Source: a virus. Taken from it: a stretch of 41,653 bases of DNA. Both the position numbers and the translations under genes were made by a program. Below the pieces are notes generated by a model. That model did no database searches, had not been told where the DNA came from, and saw nothing but the letters and a program-made list of their open reading frames with translations. Positions 1 through 6,997 of this stretch are shown in pieces. The DNA lies in the IMG/VR virus record IMGVR_UViG_3300004369_000039, positions 1 through 41,653 of that record. One strand, given 5' to 3'. Each line of letters opens with the position of its first letter. The first letter of the stretch is position 1.

Positions 1-375
1 TCTTGCAAGGCTTCTGCTGTCCATTATCATACGATCGGCCAGTGTAGCTGTAGCGTGTCCTAAATCTGTAAGATACTGCCCAAAGGTGTACGTTCGCATC
101 TGAACATCATTAAGTCCACCTGCTACATCGTCTGCAAATCTACTGACTGCACCCCCTGCCCTATTCGCACTAGAAGCTATACCACCAAATTGAGAACTAG
201 TCGCACGTGCCGTTCGTTCTTGAATTTGATTTTGGTACGCAATAGTCGACTCGTTAGATCGTATAATGGTATTTTGGCCACGTGTTGCGGCCAAAAGTGC
301 TTGCAACGTCGACTCAGTTGCCGCGTTAGTAGCACTGACAGTACCAATTCCAGGAATATTAATATTAACAGCCAT
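1..375 (-). CDS. N-terminus of large virion protein, probable tail tape measure (partial)
   Basis: The reading frame is open from an ATG at 375 down to the window edge, giving 125 residues of a protein that continues outside. The N-terminus (MAVNINIPGIGTVSATNAA) is followed by polar, Ala/Thr/Gln-rich helical sequence (about residues 18-65) and a Gly/Ala-rich stretch, as is common at the start of phage tape-measure proteins. No catalytic motif is visible. It is transcribed away from gp26 and has its own perfect late promoter (411-418), so it is a late structural gene. The ribosome-binding site is weak. The tape-measure role is an inference from composition and from its position next to gp26; another large structural protein is possible. 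Confidence 0.6.
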   Translation of the reverse strand, partial: MAVNINIPGIGTVSATNAATESTLQALLAATRGQNTIIRSNESTIAYQNQIQERTARATSSQFGGIASSANRAGGAVSRFADDVAGGLNDVQMRTYTFGQYLTDLGHATATLADRMIMDSRSLAR

Positions 376-386
376 ATGTTTTCACT

Positions 387-394
387 TATAAATA
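387..394 (+). promoter_or_regulatory. T4-type late promoter for gp26
   Basis: This is a perfect TATAAATA box. T4 late promoters consist of this -10 element alone, recognised by gp55. The predicted start is near 401, about 30 nt before the gp26 ATG. It overlaps the footprint of an oppositely oriented late promoter at 411-418. Confidence 0.8.
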
Positions 395-410
395 TTGTAT
401 CTATTATTAC

Positions 411-418
411 TATTTATA
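411..418 (-). promoter_or_regulatory. T4-type late promoter for the leftward virion gene
   Basis: TATTTATA on the plus strand reads TATAAATA on the minus strand. The predicted start is near 405, giving a leader of about 30 nt to the ATG at 375. It lies 16 bp from the plus-strand box at 387-394, with the two boxes facing each other. Confidence 0.75.
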
Positions 419-430
419 GGATTCAAAACC

Positions 431-1264
431 ATGGTTAATGAACCGAACAACCCGTTATCAAAACATTTTAGGCAGCCTGCAATTTATTTAGATTTACCTA
501 GCAAAGGCCAGCATTGGTCTCCAGGATCTATAGACTTGCCCGAGTCAGGTCAAATTCCTGTATACTCAATGACTGTAAAAGATGAGATTACTATCAAGAC
601 GCCAGATGCGCTTATGAATGGCGAAGGCACTGTTAATGTAATACAAAGTTGCTTCCCTAGCATAAAGAATGCATGGAAAATTCCTGTTTGTGATCTCGAT
701 GCTATTCTCGTAGCAATGAGAATAGCCAGCTATGGGGATGAATTGACTCTTACATCACAGTGCAAACATTGCAACGAAACTAATGAACACGCTATAGACT
801 TGCGAGTGTTAATGGATACCATGACAGAACCTGTGTTCGACAGCATAGAAACTGCTGAGTTAGTAATAGAGTTTAAACCGCAACTTTTCGAAACGATTAA
901 TAACAGTAACTTGGCCAACTTCAAGACGCAAAGTCTACTACAAACAATCATGGCAAGTGACCTCACCGAGGAAGAAAAAACCAAAAGATTCAACCAGTTA
1001 TTGCCAGAAGTTACAGATCTAAATGTGTCTGTTATTGCTGACAGTATTAAAAGTATTACTGTTGAAGACACCGCTGTTACTAATCAAAAGCATATTTTAG
1101 ACTTCTTAAATAACTGTGATAGAAAAACATACGAGCAAATCAAAACACACGTAGAAAGTTTAGCACAACAAAATAAAATTAAACCATTTGATGTTGAGTG
1201 TGCAGGATGCGAAAAGCAGTACGAGACTTCAATGAGTTTTGAGTTTAGTAATTTTTTCGGCTAA
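431..1264 (+). CDS. 26: gp26-like baseplate hub / tail assembly protein
   Basis: This 277-residue protein resembles the T4 gp26 family of baseplate hub assembly proteins; T4 gp26 is about 208 residues. Two CxxC pairs, C111/C114 and C257/C260, could bind zinc, the second near the C-terminus. I chose ATG 431 because AGGA at 418-421 lies 9 nt upstream; the upstream TTG at 395 is inside the late promoter region. The last codons before the stop (TTT TTC GGC TAA) contain a T TTT TTC slippery heptamer, and the downstream small gene is in the -1 frame. A minority of ribosomes may therefore make a 352-residue gp26-gp51 fusion, as lambda G/GT does. The family call is fairly firm; the frameshift is inferred from sequence. 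Confidence 0.82.
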   Translation: MVNEPNNPLSKHFRQPAIYLDLPSKGQHWSPGSIDLPESGQIPVYSMTVKDEITIKTPDALMNGEGTVNVIQSCFPSIKNAWKIPVCDLDAILVAMRIASYGDELTLTSQCKHCNETNEHAIDLRVLMDTMTEPVFDSIETAELVIEFKPQLFETINNSNLANFKTQSLLQTIMASDLTEEEKTKRFNQLLPEVTDLNVSVIADSIKSITVEDTAVTNQKHILDFLNNCDRKTYEQIKTHVESLAQQNKIKPFDVECAGCEKQYETSMSFEFSNFFG

Positions 1265-1335
1265 GGCTTTTGACCATGTCGCAACCGGACATGTTAAAAT
1301 ATTTTGACCAACTAGAAAAAGAGTCAAAAGCCTTA
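1252..1335 (+). promoter_or_regulatory. Probable programmed -1 frameshift site with stimulatory stem-loop
   Basis: T TTT TTC (1252-1258) is in the gp26 frame, two codons before its stop. A -1 slip continues CGG CTA AGG CTT TTG ACC into the ATG of the next gene with no stop. Three nt downstream, TAAGGCTTTTGAC (1262-1274) pairs perfectly over 13 bp with GTCAAAAGCCTTA (1323-1335). Inside the loop, CATGTC (1275-1280) pairs with GACATG (1288-1293). The stem sequesters the ribosome-binding site (AAGG, 1263-1266), and the inner hairpin sequesters ATG 1276. The 3-nt spacer is shorter than the 5-9 nt usual for such elements, so partial melting of the stem base is assumed. Confidence 0.7.
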
Positions 1336-1488
1336 AAAGAAGAAATCCTTAAATTGTGTTGGTATATGCGGGGTAGTCTTTCTTACGACGAAGGAATGCA
1401 TTTGTCTTACGAAGATAGATCACTTATGTCTAAACTAATCAAAGAAAATCTAGAAACAACTAAAAAGTCAGGAATGCCATTCTTTTAA
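1276..1488 (+). CDS. 51: gp51-like tail/hub assembly chaperone, likely expressed partly as a gp26 fusion
   Basis: This is a small 70-residue helical protein with the pattern CWYMRG...S...LS..DR..M..LI.EN.E.TKKSG.P. It is similar to short proteins that follow gp26 in marine T4-like phages and occupy the position of T4 gene 51, the hub assembly catalyst. T4 gp51 itself is much longer (about 249 residues). ATG 1276 has AAGG 9 nt upstream, but both signals are paired in the predicted stem-loop, so free initiation should be weak. The -1 frame from gp26 enters it without a stop. By analogy to lambda G/GT, it would be the T-like part recruiting tail tube protein or tape measure. The numbering as gp51 is by position and general resemblance. 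Confidence 0.65.
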   Translation: MSQPDMLKYFDQLEKESKALKEEILKLCWYMRGSLSYDEGMHLSYEDRSLMSKLIKENLETTKKSGMPFF

Positions 1489-1506
1489 GACTAACTTCGT
1501 TAGTCT

Positions 1507-1541
1507 GTTGATTTCGTTAGCACTCATCAACTTGTTTTTTT
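1507..1541 (+). terminator. Rho-independent-type terminator after the gp26/gp51 genes
   Basis: GTTGAT (1507-1512) pairs with ATCAAC (1526-1531) and is followed by a T-rich run (TTGTTTTTTT, 1532-1541). An 8-bp hairpin, AGACTAAC/GTTAGTCT with a TTC loop (1488-1506), sits directly upstream and overlaps the gene's stop codon. It may strengthen pausing. Confidence 0.55.
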
Positions 1542-1909
1542 AGTAAGGTGCTTTTACACGTTTCATCTAGATCATATGGTCACTCTTTGCCCAGGGCGGG
1601 CAAAAAAGTAAAACTGCTTCATCTGAGTATAACAGTCACTTAGCATTAGAGCATTACAGAGGCGGTTGTCCGGTACCTCGAGCTCCGTCTTAACAACGGC
1701 GGCTTGTATAACATACGCTAACATATTACACAAACGTGCAGTATCGCTACTGCGTCTTTTTAGCTTTATTGAATCCTGTTCAAACAATCAAACTCTAGCA
1801 TTGAGAGTCTTCATCCATACGGGTAGTGATTGAGTGCTTGCTGTAGCGGCAAGTCTTACGTCCCTGTACACATCACTGTCAGGTTTGGTACACACGAAAT
1901 TAGCCTGTG
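1542..1909. other. Non-coding zone between convergent operons
   Basis: About 370 bases separate the rightward gp26/gp51 genes from the leftward recombination operon. I see no convincing gene here. A 71-codon minus frame (1572-1787) starts only with TTG, has an in-frame stop just upstream and no ribosome-binding site. Several hairpins are visible: TTTGCCC/GGGCAAA at 1586-1604, GCAGTA/TACTGC at 1738-1753, and CTTGC/GCAAG near 1838-1855. No tRNA T-loop signature (GTTCGA type) is present on either strand. A small structured RNA is possible but unsupported. Confidence 0.5.
1736..1761 (+). terminator. Second terminator-like hairpin in the convergence zone
   Basis: GCAGTA (1738-1743), loop TCGC, TACTGC (1748-1753). 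Two G-U pairs extend the base, and TTTTT follows at 1757-1761. It reads as a terminator for rightward transcripts that escape the one at 1507-1541. Confidence 0.45.
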
Positions 1910-2332
1910 TTAGCTGTTACTACTTAATTTGTTTATAATGTGTGAGCCATGGACACGGACTTGAATATGTCCGTTATAGTATTCTTGTGATTCTAAGACT
2001 TTGTGTCTGAATTGTTCTCGAGCCTCGATATAACTGCATTCTGCCTTGCTATTACAATAGTAGAGTATTTCTCTTTTGAAGTTTTCTGTGCCTAGTTGTT
2101 TTATATCTTCGTTAAGTTCGTCGTTTGAGCCATAATATTCGCGCCAGTCACTTTCTTTTGTTCCCCGGCGTCTGTTTTTTCTACCTTTAAGGGGTGGCTT
2201 GCTGGTTTTAAACCGTGCAAGTTTCTTCCCGATGTATTTACGATTATTTGTTAAATTTGTTATTAAATATACAAATCCAACACAATCCTCAGGTAGTACT
2301 TCTATTTCTTTAGATTCAAATAACCATGACAT
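1910..2332 (-). CDS. GIY-YIG-family nuclease-like protein
   Basis: This 140-residue protein opens its core with VGFVYLITN (18-26) and RKYIGKK (31-37), matching the two beta-strand motifs of GIY-YIG nucleases, with FVY in place of GIY. A basic loop follows (KGRKNRRRG, 49-57), then DWREYYGS (62-69), which offers the conserved Arg. A Glu-containing helix (SYIEAREQF, 100-108) and Asn134 near the end could complete the site. This length is a single nuclease domain with no separate DNA-binding module, so it is not a typical homing enzyme. It is last in the gp47-gp46 operon, 28 nt after gp46, with no clear ribosome-binding site. It may process DNA ends or recombination intermediates (inference). Substrate unknown. 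Confidence 0.65.
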   Translation of the reverse strand: MSWLFESKEIEVLPEDCVGFVYLITNLTNNRKYIGKKLARFKTSKPPLKGRKNRRRGTKESDWREYYGSNDELNEDIKQLGTENFKREILYYCNSKAECSYIEAREQFRHKVLESQEYYNGHIQVRVHGSHIINKLSSNS

Positions 2333-2360
2333 TAAGTGTAATTATCAAGACTAGTTGACC

Positions 2361-4130
2361 CTATGAAATTTCTACATCGTTATTGTATGAGGTGAAGCCA
2401 TTTTCTTTCACCACACTTAATACATTGTTAACACGCCCTGCTAGTTCATCTTTGTGTGATACTAACCACACACTGCGATTACCTTCACGTGCCATCTTTT
2501 TAAGTATTGCTAAACTATTTTCAACTCCGCTGGCATCCATACCAGTGTCAATTACTTCGTCGATAAACATTAAATTAATTTGTTGATATAAACTTTCCCA
2601 CACATCACGGAATGCCCAACTCATGCTTAGTATCAGCCTGTTGCGCTCACCCCTGCTTAAATTATCAAAGTCTAGTTCTCTACCCAGTTCCTCAATGCTT
2701 ACTGTTAAATCGTTATTAAACTGCACAGTATGCGGAAGTCCAATCCTGTCCAAGTACTGTATTAGTCTTGTGTTGAGATAAGTTAAGTTTTGATCAATAA
2801 TTCGTTTACGTATAAAACTGTCCTTGTTGGTTAACAGTTTTAACAAAAAGTCTTGATGTTCTTTTATGTTGGTAAGCGAGTTTATTTTAGCATAATCAAC
2901 TTCTTGTACTGCTTGTGTTTCCATTTCAGTAATCTGTTCTTCATAAGGATCAGATTCTGCTAATTTTGTTTCAAGTTGATTAGTTAAGTTTTCGATTGTG
3001 TTTTTATGATTGATTGCGTCTTCTTTTGAGTCGTAGAACACATTTGGGATTGGCCCCGGGTCGCCGAGCTCTGCAAGTTTGTCAACTTGAATCTGTACTT
3101 TTTCTTTACTTTCATTGTGTTGCTGTTCCGTTTCTGCTAGTGTTGCTCGTTTCTTTTCTAATACTTCCAAGTGCTTTTCGTCGTGTATTTCTTGCCCGCA
3201 TGCATAACACTCATGCTTTTCCAACTTGGCAATTTCTGCAGTCAAACTCGTAATATGTTTCTCTAATCGTGTACACTCTTGCTCTCCTGACGCACGCCAA
3301 CGACTTGCTTCGCTTATGTCTTTGGATACCGCACTGTGCTTATCCAGTACGTCGTGTGCAGACAGCTCTGCTTCAATGTCTATACTGTCCAAGTTTTCAA
3401 GAGCTTTGGCTAACTTATCAATTTCTTCTTGTTTTTTGTTTTTCCACAGTGTTTGTCTGCGACGTGTTGCTTCTACTTGCTCTTGCACACGCTCATTAGC
3501 TTGTTGTACTGCTTTAATACGATATTCTTCTTCTGTGATATCGTTTTTTGTTTGTTTGTTCTGTTCTTTGAGGGCATCAGCTTTCTCACTCAACATGGTA
3601 ATGCCCAGCAACTGCTCAATAATAGTGCGCTGATCGTTTGCACGTAGACTTAAGAAAGGCTCTGTGTAAGTGTTAAGTGCTACAATATGTTTAAACATAT
3701 CATGACTCATGTTCAACATACGCTCTATTTCTGCTTGTGTTTCCCTTGAATCACCTTGTGACTCATCTGTAATCTCTTGCTCTTGCCCACCAACATAAAA
3801 TGCCACAGTGTTTGGCTTACGTCCACGTTCGATCTTGTAGTCAACACCATTATTCTCAAACTCAATAGTAACCAACATGTTCTTATCATTGGTTTTGTTG
3901 ATTAAATTGTCTTTACGTATCTTGGTTAGTGCTTCGCCGTATAGTGCATAACTTAGCGCATTAATAATTGTAGTCTTGCCTGTACCATTACGTGCCCCAG
4001 TATCATCCCCACCTAAGTCTAAATTTTGACCCAATACAAGTGTTAAGTCCTTGCGGTTAAACTGCACAGCTTGGGTAGAGTTACCCACGCTCATAAAGTT
4101 TTTTACTGTAAGAGTTTTTACTTTAAACAT
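2361..4130 (-). CDS. 46: gp46 recombination endonuclease subunit (Rad50/SbcC-like ATPase)
   Basis: gp46 is the SMC-like ATPase partner of gp47. Together they resect DNA ends for recombination-dependent replication and host DNA breakdown. The 589 residues show Walker A GARNGTGKTT (45-54), long coiled-coil arms (about 180-300 and 320-460), a zinc hook CYAC (C308, C311), the ABC signature LSRGE (491-495), Walker B MFIDE (521-525) and an H-loop His at 559. Length is close to T4 gp46 (about 560). The ATG at 4130 overlaps the end of the upstream gene by 13 bp, so translation is probably coupled. All key ATPase residues are present. Confidence 0.96.
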   Translation of the reverse strand: MFKVKTLTVKNFMSVGNSTQAVQFNRKDLTLVLGQNLDLGGDDTGARNGTGKTTIINALSYALYGEALTKIRKDNLINKTNDKNMLVTIEFENNGVDYKIERGRKPNTVAFYVGGQEQEITDESQGDSRETQAEIERMLNMSHDMFKHIVALNTYTEPFLSLRANDQRTIIEQLLGITMLSEKADALKEQNKQTKNDITEEEYRIKAVQQANERVQEQVEATRRRQTLWKNKKQEEIDKLAKALENLDSIDIEAELSAHDVLDKHSAVSKDISEASRWRASGEQECTRLEKHITSLTAEIAKLEKHECYACGQEIHDEKHLEVLEKKRATLAETEQQHNESKEKVQIQVDKLAELGDPGPIPNVFYDSKEDAINHKNTIENLTNQLETKLAESDPYEEQITEMETQAVQEVDYAKINSLTNIKEHQDFLLKLLTNKDSFIRKRIIDQNLTYLNTRLIQYLDRIGLPHTVQFNNDLTVSIEELGRELDFDNLSRGERNRLILSMSWAFRDVWESLYQQINLMFIDEVIDTGMDASGVENSLAILKKMAREGNRSVWLVSHKDELAGRVNNVLSVVKENGFTSYNNDVEIS

Positions 4131-4981
4131 AAGTGTTTGATTATCTCAGCGGTGTTTGTAAAATACTTTTCTTGATAAAAAGGCATTTCAATGTCATACT
4201 GTTTTTCCAGTACACCATTGATATAACTTTCTTGTAATAAATCTAAATTAGGAATAGCTAGACTTTCTTTGTTTCTTACGTAAGTAATTATTTCGTCGCA
4301 CTGCTGTTTGTAATTTCTAAAAATCTGTTTACTGTAAAACTTATCCCAGATAGTATTGTTGATATCTAAACTACAACTCTTACCAACCCAGTCGGCAATC
4401 TTGTTAAGGCTTTTGTAAAACAACTGTTTATTATAAAAACTTTTATACGAAAAGTCAAAACATTTTACATCAGACGGATAAGATAGTTTGCCGTACTCTA
4501 AAATTAAACCATTTTGTTCTGGGTGTGCGAATCCAAACTTAAAAAACTCTCTAAGTATGTGTCTTGGGCAGTTGGGATTTGTTGCCGATAAATCAAGTTC
4601 GGGATACGAATTGTTTAACGATTCTACTAACCAAGAAAAATATGTGCTGTCGGACAGTGTATGATATGTGTTGTTCTCTAAACTGTTTAAGTTAATGTTG
4701 GAATCTCCTGCACGTAAAAATGTTCCTGCAGTAAGAACTAACAAGTCGTCGTGATCTATGGTAATTCGCAGTACAGTATCGGATCTATCTATGTTTTCTA
4801 TAGAATAATGTAATGCACGGAAGTGCTTGTTTTTGTTATAGTTTTCGTTATTGAACTTCGCATGACTAGCACCTATGCTGTTGAACGGATCAAAGTCCAC
4901 AACTTGTCCCGTTATGTACTTGTTGCATACATATTCTAAGAAGTGTCCGTGCGACCCTGGAACGAAATCAATCGAAATCAT
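4118..4981 (-). CDS. Conserved-type phage protein of unknown function
   Basis: This is a 287-residue soluble protein with no signal peptide or membrane segment. It begins with a compact FVPGSHGHFLEYVCNKYITG-like element; a PG.xGxFL motif of this kind recurs near the N-terminus of various uncharacterised phage proteins. The rest is rich in Asn, Tyr and Phe with several short helices. I do not recognise a catalytic site. Both ends overlap neighbours (14 bp with the gene before, 13 bp with gp46), placing it firmly in the gp47-gp46 operon. A nucleotide-binding or sulfotransferase-like fold suggested by the Gly-rich opening is only a guess. Confidence 0.6.
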   Translation of the reverse strand: MISIDFVPGSHGHFLEYVCNKYITGQVVDFDPFNSIGASHAKFNNENYNKNKHFRALHYSIENIDRSDTVLRITIDHDDLLVLTAGTFLRAGDSNINLNSLENNTYHTLSDSTYFSWLVESLNNSYPELDLSATNPNCPRHILREFFKFGFAHPEQNGLILEYGKLSYPSDVKCFDFSYKSFYNKQLFYKSLNKIADWVGKSCSLDINNTIWDKFYSKQIFRNYKQQCDEIITYVRNKESLAIPNLDLLQESYINGVLEKQYDIEMPFYQEKYFTNTAEIIKHLCLK

Positions 4982-5516
4982 ATGTTGTTTTAATTTTCAT
5001 TTCCACGTAAAGATTTTCTACAGTGTAATTAAACTTGGTAACAAAGTATTCATCTGGGATAGTGTTTAGTAAACTTTGTACTCTGTTTTCAAAGCGTAAG
5101 TCATTTAGTGTTATAGTAACCATGCGTAGCACAATCATTGATGGTTGTAACCGTTCTGCCAAATATGCCAACGATTGTTTTATTTCTTGTGCAGTTTTGT
5201 ATTTTAAGTAAGTGCCGTTATCATACACAAGAGTGCTTTCTCCTAGCTCTAACGCAGGAACTTTAGCATCTGTATAAATGTAATCAAATTGTTGTCTCTC
5301 TAGTTTGTAAGAACTACAAGAGTCTAAGTGTTCTAGTTTAACAATCTTTTGATCCGCAAACAATTGTTCGTAACGCCACCCTGCACTGTCAAACAATACT
5401 TTTGTGCCAGGTAACTGATTTAAATCTATCAGCTCGTGTTTATCCATACCCACAACAGGGTATACAGTTCTATAAAAATCTTCACGATTGTCTGCTGTGA
5501 TTTTAGTTTGTCGCAT
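4968..5516 (-). CDS. Unknown protein, possibly a degenerate methyltransferase-like fold
   Basis: This 182-residue protein has alternating short strands and helices. GTKVLFDSAGWRY (about 37-49) and later LVYDNGTYL resemble strand-turn elements of Rossmann-like SAM-dependent methyltransferases, but the Gly-rich SAM loop is not complete. I therefore do not assign activity. It overlaps both neighbours by 14 bp, with the ATG embedded in the end of the preceding gene, so it is translationally coupled inside the gp47-gp46 operon. The function is unknown; a structural or accessory role with the nuclease complex is possible from context only. Confidence 0.55.
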   Translation of the reverse strand: MRQTKITADNREDFYRTVYPVVGMDKHELIDLNQLPGTKVLFDSAGWRYEQLFADQKIVKLEHLDSCSSYKLERQQFDYIYTDAKVPALELGESTLVYDNGTYLKYKTAQEIKQSLAYLAERLQPSMIVLRMVTITLNDLRFENRVQSLLNTIPDEYFVTKFNYTVENLYVEMKIKTTYDFD

Positions 5517-5937
5517 ATACCCAAGTCAAAGGTTGCACAAAGTTAAAGTAACGTCCTTGATCATTATCATAGGTTCCTGACTGCACTATATTGCAGTTTA
5601 GTATTTGCTGTACCGTAAAAAACAAATTTTCGCTATCTGTTTTATTGACAGTGTCGTATGTCAATGTAGTATCATTGCCTAATATAAAATAGCGATTTAT
5701 GCCCAAATAAAACGTTTTATACTTGGCTAACTGCTGTGTAAAATTAATGAAATCTGACAGTAAGCCTGGCTGATTAAACACTGCTACAGCATGTTTGCTA
5801 TTGATATCTAATGTTAATTTACTGGCAAATTCAGGATCATTGCCTATGTAATCAACAGCAGTGTCTTTATATAAGTCTAATATAATTTGATCTTGATCAC
5901 AGTTGCTGTTCCCTAGCTGTACAGTACGCCAACTCAT
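5503..5937 (-). CDS. Unknown protein following gp47
   Basis: This is a 144-residue protein without recognisable motifs, acidic overall, rich in Asn, Asp, Tyr and Phe, with no membrane segment. It starts (ATG 5937) within the last codons of gp47, overlapping it by 4 bp, and overlaps the next gene by 14 bp. The overlaps make it a real member of the operon. Nothing in the sequence reveals its role. Being placed between the two subunits of the Mre11/Rad50-like nuclease, it could be an accessory factor, but marine T4-like genomes commonly carry unrelated small genes here. Confidence 0.6.
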   Translation of the reverse strand: MSWRTVQLGNSNCDQDQIILDLYKDTAVDYIGNDPEFASKLTLDINSKHAVAVFNQPGLLSDFINFTQQLAKYKTFYLGINRYFILGNDTTLTYDTVNKTDSENLFFTVQQILNCNIVQSGTYDNDQGRYFNFVQPLTWVYATN

Positions 5938-6953
5938 AAGTTCCTGTAGATATCTAACAGCATGTTTGGACTATATTGTTCGCTGTTGATGTTTGTTAGT
6001 TGATCAGTAACAATAGTGTCTACACTTTCAAACTTAATGTTACCCTGTGTATCAAAACTTATATCGTCTGACACATGCTTTTGCGGAATAAGCGTGATCT
6101 CTCGTAACTTGTATTTGTCTACAAATTCTTCTTTGATAAATGTTGCTTCTTCATAACTGATCTCTACATCCAAATCAACACGCACATGCATGCCGGGTTG
6201 TAGTCTTGCTTCAGTGTGTTGTAGCAGGTCACTTAATTGATATACACGATAGCGTGGCTGATCTGGCCAACTAAAGTATTCTGGATCTTTACCCCAATCC
6301 AATACCATCATGCCACGTTGATCATCTGCGGCATCTGCATAGTTGTGTGGGAAGCAGTTGCCAATATAGTGTATGTTGCGTTGCACTTGACGTTTGTGGA
6401 AGTGTCCGGTGAACACCGTTTCGATACCACCAAATGCTTCTGCTTTGATTTCACCATGGTCAGGCATCTGCACCATAGCATTCATAAAGAAGTTGGGCAA
6501 CTCAAAGTGTCCGAACATGTACTTGCCTGAATACTTGGGCACACGTTTGTAGTCTTCGCCTACCATCCATGGTGCAAAGATAACATCGCCTTCCTGTAGC
6601 CAATCGTTCATGATATGCACGTTGGGCAAGTGTCTGGCCCATTCTACACTTTGCACATCACGCTTGTCTCTGTAGTACAAATCGTGATTGCCTGGAATAA
6701 AGAACACATGATCAAAGTTGTTGTTTAGATGCTCCAGTGCTTTGAGACTGTAGTTCAACGTAACAATATTGATACTGGCACGATTGTTATGCCAATCACC
6801 TGTAAAAATACAAGTTTCACATCCTTCTTCTTTGGCTTTAGCAGTAAACCATTTGATGAAGTTTAAACAGTCTTCATTGTGTTGAGTACTATTGCTTTTT
6901 AGCCCAAAGTGGATATCCGTGCATACCGCGGCTTTTTTAAATAGATTTGTCAT
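5934..6953 (-). CDS. 47: gp47 recombination endonuclease subunit (Mre11/SbcD-like)
   Basis: gp47 is the manganese-dependent phosphoesterase of the gp46/47 complex. The 339 residues carry all metallophosphatase motifs: DIH (D13, H15), GDWHNNR (D53), GNHD (N89, H90, D91), GHF (about H149) and GHFHK (H184, H186). Length matches T4 gp47 (about 340). No alternative start fits, because the first metal ligand is at residue 13. A near-perfect sigma70 promoter lies immediately upstream, with its predicted +1 at the A of the ATG. There is no ribosome-binding site, so the message is probably leaderless. It is the first gene of a six-gene minus-strand operon. Confidence 0.96.
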   Translation of the reverse strand: MTNLFKKAAVCTDIHFGLKSNSTQHNEDCLNFIKWFTAKAKEEGCETCIFTGDWHNNRASINIVTLNYSLKALEHLNNNFDHVFFIPGNHDLYYRDKRDVQSVEWARHLPNVHIMNDWLQEGDVIFAPWMVGEDYKRVPKYSGKYMFGHFELPNFFMNAMVQMPDHGEIKAEAFGGIETVFTGHFHKRQVQRNIHYIGNCFPHNYADAADDQRGMMVLDWGKDPEYFSWPDQPRYRVYQLSDLLQHTEARLQPGMHVRVDLDVEISYEEATFIKEEFVDKYKLREITLIPQKHVSDDISFDTQGNIKFESVDTIVTDQLTNINSEQYSPNMLLDIYRNL

Positions 6954-6959
6954 TTAGCA

Positions 6960-6988
6960 ATTATAACACATAAAGTTGTATGTGCCAA
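6960..6988 (-). promoter_or_regulatory. Sigma70-type promoter of the gp47-gp46 operon
   Basis: On the minus strand TTGGCA (6988-6983), a 17-nt spacer and TATAAT (6965-6960). The -10 ends 6 nt before the gp47 ATG, so counting the last T as -7 puts +1 at position 6953, the A of the start codon. It sits just downstream of the gp55 stop (6998-7000). Confidence 0.8.
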
Positions 6989-6997
6989 GGACTTTGG

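Noticed and set aside
1672-1685. Overlapping KpnI, XhoI and SacI palindromes resembling a cloning polylinker
   Set aside because: Only 14 bases are involved and no vector sequence surrounds them; chance overlap of palindromes is the simpler reading.
1572-1787. 71-codon minus-strand frame in the convergence zone
   Set aside because: It starts only with TTG, has an in-frame TGA immediately upstream, no ribosome-binding site and no recognisable motif, and it runs across hairpins and a terminator.
1910-2332. GIY-YIG gene as a homing endonuclease
   Set aside because: It is a single 140-residue domain, lies in order within the operon, interrupts no gene and has no DNA-recognition module.
3014-3647. 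Several plus-strand frames opposite gp46
   Set aside because: They are antisense to the coiled-coil region, Ser/Cys/Leu-rich as expected from the complement of Glu/Lys/Gln codons, without ribosome-binding sites.
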